NCBI GenBank assembly: GCA_964036275.1
Contig: OZ038433.1
Location: 26,023,485 to 26,087,484, forward strand
Reading direction: 5' to 3'
DNA: 64,000 bases
DNA from: Litoditis marina
Taxonomy: Eukaryota; Nematoda; Chromadorea; Rhabditida; Rhabditidae
The notes under the pieces are model-generated. The model was not told the DNA's origin. It was given only the letters and a program-made list of their open reading frames with translations, and did not search any database. Positions within the stretch are counted from its first letter, which is position 1. Each line of letters begins with the position of its first letter. Below, one piece after another: positions 42,980 to 53,943 of this stretch. The position numbers and the translations under genes are program-made.

Positions 42980-45900
42980 ATGGTGAGTATTTCTCCAAAA
43001 AATATAATTTTTGTAGTCAAAAAAAAAACGAAACAAGCAATTACCGTTCTATTTTGTAGTGCGAGTAATGAGGAACCCTTCTTTCGATAACTTGCACAAG
43101 TATTTGGAGCCCCAGATGAACAGAACAAAAACTGAAAAGACGGTTTTTGGAAACAGCAGGATTCAGTCAATCTGGGGAATCTGGACCATTTTGAAAAACA
43201 TTGTTATTTAGATAATAATAATTCATTATCCATGTAGAATTACATCAACAACAACTAAACCAAGATTACGTACGTGATGAATAACTTTAACAAAACTAAG
43301 TACATGAAAACCTATTTATGTGATATCGATTCGAGTTGTATTGCAGTTCGGTTTCATTCACGAGAGCATTCGTCAGTTGATGATACGTAGACATGGGGAG
43401 GAACTCTGGCAGGAGGTCGTGTGAGTAAATCAATAACACTACATATTCCATGTTACTATACGAGTGAGAAAAAATGTTCTAACCGGGAATTCTAAATGGC
43501 AATTTAAGTCTGAACATTATTCATGCTGGTTGACTTATGAAAAAGTTTGAAATCATATAGTGCGGAAAGTGTGATATTCTCCAAAAAGTGCGAGTTACAC
43601 TGGGTTTCGCGCGGGAAAGTGTGCGTGAGTTGACCAAACTGCGCAACAAAAAAACATGAAGATCTCGAACACCGAAACACATTTCGATTCAAGGAAGCCG
43701 ACGATTTGAACTCGATCAACAACCCAAAAACATTACCTCAATGTTTCAGTCAACGTGCCGGGTTCGACAATGGAAAGGAAAACATAGTTAATCACTACTA
43801 TTCGGACACGGAAACATATTCTCTGGTAGATAGTGTCAGTGTCTTGACCAGTAAGTTATATTTCTCATACAGCAAAATAAATTTTAACTCTGATCAGTTT
43901 CGTGTTTTGAAAGAGCAGTTTTGAGTTGAAAAAACAATCTGAAATGTCCCTAGGAGGAAAGGAAATGTGTATAAACAATTTCTGATTGTTTTTTTGTGAT
44001 ATTGATAGATGTAACACAAAAAGTTTTGCTCAGAAATTTTTTCTCTCTAGAGATGCCGAGAGAGCAGGTGTGGGAGTTGTATGGTTCGTTTCTGATAGAG
44101 TACACTATGGAGATAGGATGGGATGAGTTGGTCAGGAGTATGAGTCCCAATCTCAAGGTCAGTCTCCACGTCATTGAGTGCAGCCAAACATAGTTGTCAG
44201 TAAAATCTCGTTAACGTAATTCCACACAAGGTGTTGAGTTCATTCAACTTCTTGTTCGCTCATCTTCATCTTCACTTATAGACTTTTATTAGTATATAAC
44301 GTAGTTATTTATCGTCTATAACTACAGTAGTAGTATTTCTAATTTCTTCCGAGTTCCAGGGTTTTCTGGACAACCTGGACTCGTTGCACTACTTCATCGA
44401 CCACGTGGTGTACAAGGCCAATCTGCGTGGACCCTCGTTCCGTTGTGAGGAAAATGACGATGGGACCATCACCCTTCACTACTTCACTAGCAGACCCGGT
44501 CTGTACCCCATTGTGCGAGGTGGGTTATGTCGACCCTTTGAGAAATGACCCTAATAATAAGGCCTAGGACAGATAGACGATTTTCTCTATGAATTTTGTG
44601 AACACTATTGCTACTGAATTATTATTTTTTTGAAACTAGGCGCAATGACAAACTTTATATTTGCAATATAGGTGTTCTGCGTGAGGTGGCTCGTCGTGTA
44701 TTCAACATGGAAGTGAGTCTGACCATCACTGGTCGAACCCAACGAAGTGTACAAATGATGTCTGGTGGAGAGCGCGTAGAAGAACACGTCATATTCTTAG
44801 TTAAGGTACACCATTACCTTGATTCTGATCGGAATATTCGACAACCTGTAATTCTGCTGAACTAAATTCAATGTATCAGTGAGGTATTTTTTACTGGAAC
44901 AAACTAGGTTCGCTTTGCACCCATCACAATCGAATGATAACACTTTACGGTCACTATTTCATTAGTGTGATACTTTTTCGTGACATACACACTACACATT
45001 TAACATCTGATGCATTCTTCCTAACCGTTAGACTTTGAACTCACCCTCGGTGAATTTAGAGACTTCCGCTGAGAAAAACCGTTTGTTTCAGACCGTTTCC
45101 GACCACGAAACTTTATCGGAAGAGGTCAAAGCATTGATTGTCCCCACCCCTACTGCCGGTAAGAATTACGGAACAAACAAAAGGACGCGCGAGTCGGATC
45201 ATTCCGCTCAGAAAATACCCAGCCAATTGGCCAGAAAGTTTTACAGCGGTCTCAACGAGAGAGTGTGCAGATAAGAGAGACGGAGAGATGACCCGAATGC
45301 TCTCTAGCTTTTGTAGCTTGTGGATAGAAACCAATTGGCCCTAATCGGTCTGTGCGGAATACATTTTAAAATGTTGTTTTCAGAAGCGGAAGGCGAGTTG
45401 AGGATGACCTCATACGACTTCGCACAATCCCTGCCCTACCATGTTGTGGTAGATGAAAACTGTAAACTCGTTCAAGTTGGAAATGAGTTGTAGTGAGTTC
45501 GGCGTACGTTGTGTGAATATACGCAACTGTTGTGAGATCAAATCAGATATTAGTTACAGAGAAAAAAAAATGTCTAATGTGAGTACACAACTCGTTCAAG
45601 TTGGACTGGTCGCTGTTGGAAACTTTGCAACACAATTGACTCCGCCCACTAAAATCTACTGTAACTGGCTTCTATCGATGGTTGGAACGAACTATAGCCT
45701 ACTAATCAATAATACGAAACTTGCTTGACGGATGCATGAGAAACACACCTACTGATATATAATGACACAGCCGTTGCGATGTTCGAAGAGAGAAAAACAC
45801 TAGAGAGTTCTCAGTACAGTCGTAGTGTATTTGTGAAGAACTGAAAAAGTTTAGATCCACATAAATGAAGCACCGTTTGATTATTTCACCAAACTATCGA

Positions 45901-48900
45901 GAATATCAAGATAGTATAGGTCTTTAGTGATAACGGCTTGCCATATTTGTATTTTCAGCAATCACATTCCGAAGGATCTTCTGATGCCCGGAACTCCGAT
46001 TCTGCGAATATTTGAGATAAACAGACCACAGATACCACTGGATTTCGACAACATTTGCAACTTTATCAACGCGGTGTTCGTTCTGCAGGTGAAGACGTCG
46101 CCAACCGACATGCGCAGACAAATTGAGGAAGGGTGAGTGTCCTGGAACTCGAAGCCGAAAATTGGTTCAAAATAACTTTATCAGAAATCATGATATGCCC
46201 TGTCTTCTCTCGAACTTTAGTCTTTATGAGCCGAAATGATTATGTTTTGGAGTCGAAAAAACAACCTAACCAAAGTAGTTTAGTTTGCGGCTATGATAAA
46301 CCCTCACACAATGTTCGGCAATCGGGCAGCTTACAGACTTTAATTGACAACCGGGAATTTTCTACCCTGAGATTTTTTGACGTTGTCTCAAAAATTGTTT
46401 ATTTGCTTTTTTTTAGAGCGGAGAGCGGGGCCGCGGTGTCGGCAATGCATCAGGGACATCATCTCAAGCTCAAGGGACAAATGATGGTCCTTTCCTCACA
46501 GAAAGTTCGCTCTAAATCTACTTCATACTGACAAATACTATTTTTTTACGGCAACTATTCGAGTATTTTGACATAATCACACAAAATATAAAATAATCAA
46601 ATTTGATTAAATACTAACTTATTTCATGAATCAAAATAGTTTTGTTCAGCATCTTATATATCTCTGCTCGCCCTATGTCACAAGTATTCCGGAACTTATG
46701 CAGTATGGGATGCGACTCACAGGTCAGGAGAGAAAATCAGGAACGTTTAATATGAAGAGAAAATGAGAGAGAAAATGTGATAAAGAAAGAGAGAATCGCA
46801 GAGAGGAAGAACGAACAAGAGCTAGGGCGCGACAGGAAGAAATACAGGATGAGAGAGGGTAGAAGAGAGTGTGACTGGGAGAGCGAGGAAGAGAGATATA
46901 GAGAGAAAAGGAAATAGAGAAAAAGAGCGAGAAAAAATCGAGTCTCACATGGAATGTTTATTCGCGCCAGTTGGGTACTGTGCGCCGCGTGCGTTGGTCA
47001 ATGACAACCAATTAATCTACTATTAAACTCTCATACTATTTTCATGTTTAGCCATGCCACTGCACGATGCCACCAGGGATCTCATTCTGCTCAACCAACA
47101 GCGTCTAACAGATGTGGAAGTCAAGTAAGGACCAATGTCTTTAAAAAAATTCGACAACAGAATTTTGTTTTGGTCACATTCAACGATAAAGAGTTGGACA
47201 ACAGCTAAATTAAGGTTTATAAAATATAATCTATCTCCTTTTCAGTTTACAACTAGAGGCGAACAATGAGAGACTGGAGGAAATGTCGAAGGATCTGGAG
47301 ATCGAGCGAGTGAGAACAGATGTCATCATGAACGACATGTTACCGGCTGAGATCGCCAGGCAACTGATAGCAGGAGAACCCATACAAGCATGTGCGTTTC
47401 TTGTTCTGAGGTCTGAAGAGTCTAGCGATTACTCTTTGCATTCTAATAACCGAAAATTGTGCTTTCTCCGGGATATTTGAGTCCCACGCAGTGTACGAGA
47501 TTCCACGGATTTGGTAAACGTCCGCCATTGTATGAGAAAAACTCAATGAATTGAGAACGTACGTTCTAACTTCCATTCACGTCATATTTGATTTGTCTTT
47601 TTTGGTTTCTGATTTAATCTTCTTTCTATAGAATTATATAATAATGTAACGTGACGGTGGATGCATGTAGGATATTATCAAGTAGTTCATTCAGGAAATT
47701 CAGGTGAATACAACGAGGTGACGTTGATGTTCTCGGATGTGGCCAACTTTCCCCTGATTCTCCCCTTCTGTCAGCCAAAGGACATTGTACAGCTCCTGAA
47801 TGACCTGTTCACCAAGTTTGACAGAATAGTCGGACTGCATGAAGTGGGTTCTATATATCTCACGTTTCAAAAAAATTACCAACTGAATTGGAGGCGTTTC
47901 AATGATTTAAATTCAATTGCAACCGAGGAATCGCAAAAACTGCTTTGTTCGGTTCTTAGATGAACTTCCGCGAAGACTGATATTTCGTGATTGATATTTC
48001 AGTTCACTGTGTGGACTGATGATTTATCTAGCTAAACATGTCAACTGGGACACAACAGTCACAGCTACCCACATACGTTTATTAAATTCTGTACAGGGTT
48101 ATTGATGCGGGAATTAAAATTGGATATGAACTGGTTGTATAACAATGACTCTATCAGACTATTTGAGTGGAACTAGTTGAGATCGAATTGATTGTTGAAA
48201 CTGACGAGCAATCCCGGTATTTTCATTATTTGTTCAGGTGTATAAGGTGGAGACGGTGGGAGACCAGTACATGACAGTGGGCGGCATACCGAACATGATG
48301 CCCGATCACGCGGAAAAGATGTGCTACGTCGCATTGGGTACGATTCATCTCTTCACACACCAGGCATATAAAAATAGAGAACCTAATTTGTAGTTCGCTT
48401 AGCAAACACAGCAGTATGGTAAATGGACAAACTATGGACAAACTTCAACTCAAAGGTTCAACCATGAACACAGCGCATCAGGGCAAGATGCACCATATTT
48501 CTCCACGTCCTAGAGCGACTTCGATGGATTGTTCAGGCCATTTGATAGAATGAATTTTATTTACTTTAATGGAATCAAGCAATGAACTGACACTCTCTCA
48601 AGAGTAATGTGAGTGTTTGTATTTACCAGACGCGCTCTGCAGAGTGTTAAAAGTTGCTGTGTGATCCATAACTTGCAACTGATCACCCAACACCCAAGAG
48701 GCTATTCCACTGATTCGCTCCGCCAATAGAAAGTTCAATTCGAGGTCGTTGCTATAAGATGTCAACAAGTAAGAAATATCTTCAATTTCCTGTGAAATAA
48801 TCATTTTTCTCATTAGGTTTACTCCCTACAGGTATCATGTGGGAGGCTCGTTCCGTGTTCGATCCGATAACCATAAAGCCGTTGCAGCTGCGCATCGGAA

Positions 48901-51127
48901 TACACACCGGTCCCGTCGTAGCGGGGGTGGTTGGTGTCAAAATGCCCCGGTGAGCTAGTGGGATAGAGCTTCCGTTGCTTCTGACTATTTCCACAGTACG
49001 AATACAAAACACAGACCATTTCATTTATGTACATGCATGACACATACACAAATTTTCGAGGTTCATCGACAGTTAAGACATTGATAACATGTTGCATGAG
49101 TGATATCTGAACGTGTTGTTCTTTCTTGTGGCGAGAAGATACATTATCGTGAAGCGAACCAGGTTTTAAATTAGACTTTTGATGGCACTCTTCCAGATAT
49201 TGTCTTTTCGGGGAAACCATGAGCTTGGCCTCTCTAATGGAAACACATGGAGTGGCAGGCAAAATACAATGTAGTGAAAAGGTATCTGCCGGTGGCACAA
49301 CAGAAAACCATCCACTATGAGTAAAACGTGAGACGGCCGCGACAATGTCGTTGCCGTCTCAGTTTTAACTGTTGTTTATCAGCCTGCGTCTCCTCAAAAC
49401 ATTATGCTATTTTCATGAGTGAAATTTGTCACTCGACACGGCAACGAGTGAAATTTGTCACAGCGACACGGCAACGACATTGTCGCTGCCGTCTCAATTT
49501 CGACTCAGTCGGCGGGGGCCGAGTCAGTGATTTCTCAGAGCATATGGCCGCAACATTTGAAAACAAAATAAATCACAGATGAAAACCGGAACGTGAACCA
49601 CTGTGAAATAGAATTGTCGTAGCAAGATGGACACCACGAATACAACCACTCCAAACTCTTCGTTTCAACATATTGTTTTACAAACTCAATTTCGGGGTAT
49701 AATACAATTTCCGGGTATAATACATGCTGTCCGATAATCTGCTCTGAATAATTGAAGCAAAACAAGAGTGTCCAATGACAGTGTCCATATAGATCGACTA
49801 ACGTTTCATTGTTTTTAATAAACATAAATGGCTGATACTTTCTGAATTTTCAGACCTACGAATGTTCAAACAAAACCGGACGTTTCGAGTTCAAGGATAG
49901 AGGTGCTATCAGCATCAAAGGCAGGGTAAGAGAGAGAAGATCTAATTTATTCATATATTGTCGAAAAAACACCATTGAAGGTCGTGTTTATGGGGTTCAC
50001 AATCTTCCTGCATCTTCGGAAACATGCGCTATTCATTTGCTCTCACACCAAACGGGGATAATAGTCCCCCGCACGAAAGCGTGAAGCGAGAGGCGCAGGA
50101 TACGATATTGGTGCCTGGATATTCCAGTGCACGTACTCAGACCCTTATATAGGGTGGGACACAAACTACGGGTTCGAGCTTTTATCACTATTGTGATTGG
50201 CTCTTTTTAATAGGTACTGTTATTCCCAACAGTATTCCCCACAGTATTCCCAACAGGAATGCATTTTCACAGTCAATTCGTCGTCAGTTGGTTCTACTGT
50301 CGTTTCTGGCATGTCACTGGATCTATGTCTCAGAATATACGAATGTCCACCATGAGGAATCAACTGTACCACTACTGCAAAAGAAGACGTTTTGACGATA
50401 ATGTGACATGTATGATGATCACCGCCTCGAAACGACGCGAAGTGAAACAATAAGTATGTAAATATGTAAATATGTAACCGTTAATCAGTACATACTACAT
50501 ATTTAACGGTTACCTAGGCCGAAATATATACCCAAACAACATTTGAATTATTACACACTAGATTATGTGAATCTTTTCAGTGTGACATGGAGACGTATTT
50601 TCTTCTGAGAAGCGTCAAGAAAAGTATGTGGGAAATAGTTGATCGCGACCGAGGTAAAGAGTTTCAACCATTCGGCATGTAAAATATTAGAATAAAAAAG
50701 AATACCTGCCGAAGTTCATTCACGATTCGAGAACCAGAATGAATGATGTGCAAGATATTTCAACTTGGACCCATACAGACGTGAATATTGTCAAATCGAA
50801 AACAAGTCCAATTATCAGATTGTGACACAAACGGTGAGACATTGGTATACTTTGCTTATATAGAGGGATTGACCGTACTGTGTTTTAGTTTCATCTGTGT
50901 TTACAGCAATCTTTCGAAATGCTACTCAAACACAGCTGGATCAGCATGACAAGATGTACAGATCCTTTGAGAGTTATTCTCACGTGTTCATTCTTGCAGA
51001 TGCGAACATACATAGCATAGAGGGATACGAGGAGTTGGAAAGTGGCCAGGATACAACTGACGCCATCTCCACCCACCAACTACCGGGAGCTGCCGAGCAG
51101 CGTTCGAGAACATGCGTCGTCATGTGA
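42980..51127 (+). CDS. Soluble guanylate cyclase, beta-like, with C-terminal CaaX box
   Basis: Haem-sensor cyclase predicted to make cGMP in response to NO or O2, like the nematode gcy-31 to gcy-37 class. Twenty exons give 2193 nt (730 aa): 42980-42982, 43347-43420, 43750-43850, 44051-44157, 44360-44519, 44672-44805, 45032-45158, 45384-45489, 45959-46132, 46417-46504, 46650-46722, 47052-47124, 47246-47391, 47704-47843, 48238-48337, 48832-48949, 49197-49281, 49854-49925, 50581-50653, 50889-51127. All phases match. The H-NOX domain (1 to about 185) starts [15 protein letters not shown]. His105 (LDSLH) aligns with the haem ligand, and YFTSR is a Y-x-T-x-R form of the haem-propionate motif. A coiled coil (about 408-440) precedes the cyclase domain (about 456-640) with Asp467 (MFSD), Glu507 and Asp511 (ETVGD) and Cys577 (RYCLFG). 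The catalytic Asn and Arg positions are Ser584 and Leu588. The protein ends CVVM, a farnesylation-type signal. Exon 1 is only the ATG. Confidence 0.9.
45608..45697. repeat. 90-bp repeat in cyclase intron 8 (family C)
   Basis: Partner of the repeat at 37220-37309. Both include TTGACTCCGCCCACTAAAAT and end in GAACTATA. Confidence 0.7.
46724..46948. repeat. Purine-rich GA tract in cyclase intron 11
   Basis: Over 200 bp of almost only A and G on the plus strand (GAGAGAAA-type text) just after the unusual GTCAGG donor of exon 11. The intron resumes mixed composition before the acceptor at 47051. Confidence 0.8.
49326..49497. repeat. Local inverted and direct repeats in cyclase intron 17
   Basis: A short palindromic block around CGACAATGTCG, flanked by GAGACGG and CCGTCTC (about 49330-49356), recurs in part at about 49470-49495. 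Between them GTGAAATTTGTCAC is followed both times by a CGACACGGCAACGA-type 14-mer. Confidence 0.65.
49985..50138. mobile_element. Decayed family A foldback element in cyclase intron 18
   Basis: Matches the family A interior and ends loosely: CCTGCATCTTCGGAAACATG and CGCTATTCATTTGCTCTCAC on the left, GCGCAGGATACGATATTGG and GTGCACGTACTCAG on the right. Confidence 0.55.
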
Positions 51128-52088
51128 ATGGGTACCCGAAATTAAGACTGGCGCGGTAACGATCCCTACAATTTCATAAGAACTTGGTCGCTCTCGTGAT
51201 ACATTCGCGTAGAGCAAACAGAAAACTTGCCAATGATGCTGTAGCCTAATGATCGTAGTTCGTTCACACCGAGCGAGACTGACTGGCTTAGTGGCAAGTG
51301 GGCTGATCATTTTTCAAATTAAACACATAGGCTTCCCAAAATATGCCTCGTGTAATAAAGGTGGAGAGTCGCTCAAAGACTTTTAAAGTTTTATGACAAA
51401 TTCCAACATGGAAAACCAGTTTCTCAAAGTTTTGCTTAAATAAAATAACTCAACATACCTTCAAAAATCATTGGCATGTTCTCAGTGGGAATGGCAAGAA
51501 TTATACAGTCTCAGCAAATGTTTGTGAGATATTGTTTATGAGATCATCTCATAAGGTTTTCCAAGGGTTGTTACCGCGCCTTCTCGACATACACATCAAT
51601 TCAAAAGAAGCCTGAATGGTTGTTGATATTCATATCAAAAATGTGTACATCGTGAATTCATAATCCCATTCTCCATCTCATGTCAGAGATTCGTTCATCA
51701 TGTTGTAGCTTTATCATTTTCTTCTATATTAATCTCTGAATATTTTGATTTTCCACCATATTTTTGTAAGTAGCAAGCAAACGATATAAATACAAATATA
51801 TCATGTACCTCACGTTTGCAGAAAACGACAATACGCAAGGTAATTTCATTGAGAATTGTCAAGCGAACCAGTAAACAACCTAAAAACACTCAAACTCCAT
51901 TATAAACGGTGTGCGAACAATTTGAAGTTTCACTGACATTACGATGGCATACTATTACAAACAAATCTCGGTAATTAATTAAACAATCTCTCTTGTTTAA
52001 TTAACACTACCGAAATGTGTTTCTCATTCGTGTAACAAAAAGTTGGTTGAGTTGAATCAAGAAACTGAGAGACAAGCAAACTAATCAC
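51128..52088. other. Region between cyclase and retrotransposon
   Basis: Cyclase 3' flank. AATAAA at 51354-51359 is a plausible poly(A) signal, about 230 bp after the stop codon. An imperfect inverted repeat (TTAATTAAACAA against TTGTTTAATTAA, within 51968-52013) lies about 80 bp before the reverse transcriptase frame and may be near the 5' insertion junction. No gene seen. Confidence 0.45.
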
Positions 52089-53943
52089 ATGAAACCTCCA
52101 GAAATCATTCCCCCTCTGCGCTCAGATGATGGCAAAGTTGCTTTCTCTGATCTGGAGAAATGCAATCTATTTGCAAATCAATTCTCATCTGTGTATGAGA
52201 TGGACACTACCAGTACTTCTGACTTGGACCGATTTGAAATGCCAGTTTTTGACACTAAAATTTTTGATGTTTTATTTGAACCGCACACTGTTTACAAATA
52301 CCTCAAACAACAACCATCCAAAACCACATTTTCTGCAGACTTTCTCAATCAGCTTGTTTTGAAAAAATGCGCACTATCTCTTGCATACCCCCTCTCACTC
52401 ATATTCACAGAGTCCTATGAAACTGCTGTCTTGCCTAGCCAATGGAAAGTATCCTATGTCACTCCCGTGTACAAAAAGGGGCCAAAATGCACAGCGGATA
52501 ACTATAGACCTATTTCAATCACTTCAGCCGTATGCAGAGTTATGGAAAAAATGATAGCTTTTCATATCAGAACTAAATTTAATAACCGTTTTTCACCCAA
52601 TCAATTTGGATTTATAGGAAAAAGATCCTGCAACCTAGCGTTATTGAACTCCATCGATTTCTGGAAAAGAGAAATACATAAGAAAAAATCAGTTGATGCT
52701 ATTTATTTTGACTTCAGAAAAGCATTTGACAAAGTGTCTCATTCTAAACTTTTATTTAAACTCAAATCTTTTGGTCTAGATGACAAAATGGTTCAATGGT
52801 TCAACAGTTTTCTCACTGACCGTACATCGTTTGTAAGAATGAATAATACTCTGTCTCAAAAATCTTTTGCCGTCACTTCTGGAGTTCTTCAAGGAACTGT
52901 CACTGGTCCTTTATTGTTCCTAATTTATATAAATGATTTATCAACTACTCTGCACAGTCGCCAAATACAACATTGTTTTTTCGCTGATGATCTAAAAATA
53001 TATGGTTCTGATCCAAAAGTCATTCAAGACACCATTAACATAGTACATGATTGGTCTGTGCATTGGCGTCTTCCTCTCGCAGAAAACAAAATCAATGTAC
53101 TCCATCTTGGCGCAAAAAATGCAAGAGAAAAGTACTACATCAATGGAAAAGCAATTGAAGCAAAAGAAGTGATCAGAGATCTTGGAATCATGATTGACGA
53201 AAAGTTGAATTTTGAATCTCATATTAATCAACAGGTTGCCAAAGCTTCAGCGATTTCTACAAAAATAATTCGGTCCTTTTCTTTCTGCACCCCAAATGAG
53301 TATATGGCATTGTTCAACACTTATGTTTCTCCTATACTTCTTTACTGTTCTGAAGTCTTCAATCCAGCGTTAAACTCTAGGTTATCCTTAGTATTAGAAG
53401 GACCACTCAGAAGATTCACGGCTTCAGCGTTTCAAAAATGCCATGTTCAGTACGATTCATACACAGATCGCGTGAACCAATTGAATGAGAAACCGTTTTA
53501 TTTCAGACGTGTTAAAAATGATTTGTTACAGGCTTACAAGATAAAGTCGGGCCTATCCCAACTACCCACCGTTCCATGGAAAAACAGTAACCTCCCGAGG
53601 GATAGGCATCGACTTGTATTGTGTGATAAAATATGTGATAACAATTGGTTTTTTCCGAGAGTTGTAAAATTGTGGAATTCGATAAGTAGAGATATTGGTA
53701 GATTGGAAAATATTAATCAGTTTAAGACCTATCTAGACGTTATTGATGTAGCTGTTTTATTTGAGAACATTCCATATGCGCTTCAATAGATGATGCGAGA
53801 AATCAACTGTTTCTCTAAAAAGCACCCCTCAATCCGAAGATGAGAGAGTTATGCTCTCATCCCTTTGGGGACTCAGTTTATTCCTAACGTCTTGTAAAAC
53901 TTCTTGGTCTATTTTTTATATATGCAGGAATAAATAATAATAA
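52085..53943 (+). mobile_element. 5'-truncated non-LTR retrotransposon (CR1/jockey-like)
   Basis: It consists of a reverse transcriptase frame, a 150-bp 3' UTR with an 8-bp hairpin (GATGAGAG/CTCTCATC, 53839-53861) and a short AATAAATAATAATAAT tail (to 53943). No endonuclease domain precedes the reverse transcriptase, so this is a 5'-truncated insertion, as is usual for LINEs. I could not identify a target-site duplication. Confidence 0.82.
52089..53789 (+). CDS. Reverse transcriptase of a non-LTR retrotransposon (partial ORF2)
   Basis: A 566-codon uninterrupted frame with all core reverse transcriptase motifs in order: YRPISITSAVCRVMEKMI (139-156), motif A FDFRKAFD (207-214), motif B SGVLQGTVTGPLLF (264-277) and the catalytic FADD (298-301). 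The C-terminal region has the LINE-type W-N-S motif (VVKLWNSI). The family's usual PQG in motif B is LQG here, a change close to the active site. The N-terminus starts just upstream of the linker that normally follows an apurinic endonuclease domain of about 230 aa, which is missing. The ATG is therefore probably internal to the original ORF2. No stops or frameshifts suggest recent insertion. The motifs fit the CR1/jockey group and not RTE, but I cannot settle the clade. Confidence 0.88.
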   Translation: MKPPEIIPPLRSDDGKVAFSDLEKCNLFANQFSSVYEMDTTSTSDLDRFEMPVFDTKIFDVLFEPHTVYKYLKQQPSKTTFSADFLNQLVLKKCALSLAYPLSLIFTESYETAVLPSQWKVSYVTPVYKKGPKCTADNYRPISITSAVCRVMEKMIAFHIRTKFNNRFSPNQFGFIGKRSCNLALLNSIDFWKREIHKKKSVDAIYFDFRKAFDKVSHSKLLFKLKSFGLDDKMVQWFNSFLTDRTSFVRMNNTLSQKSFAVTSGVLQGTVTGPLLFLIYINDLSTTLHSRQIQHCFFADDLKIYGSDPKVIQDTINIVHDWSVHWRLPLAENKINVLHLGAKNAREKYYINGKAIEAKEVIRDLGIMIDEKLNFESHINQQVAKASAISTKIIRSFSFCTPNEYMALFNTYVSPILLYCSEVFNPALNSRLSLVLEGPLRRFTASAFQKCHVQYDSYTDRVNQLNEKPFYFRRVKNDLLQAYKIKSGLSQLPTVPWKNSNLPRDRHRLVLCDKICDNNWFFPRVVKLWNSISRDIGRLENINQFKTYLDVIDVAVLFENIPYALQ

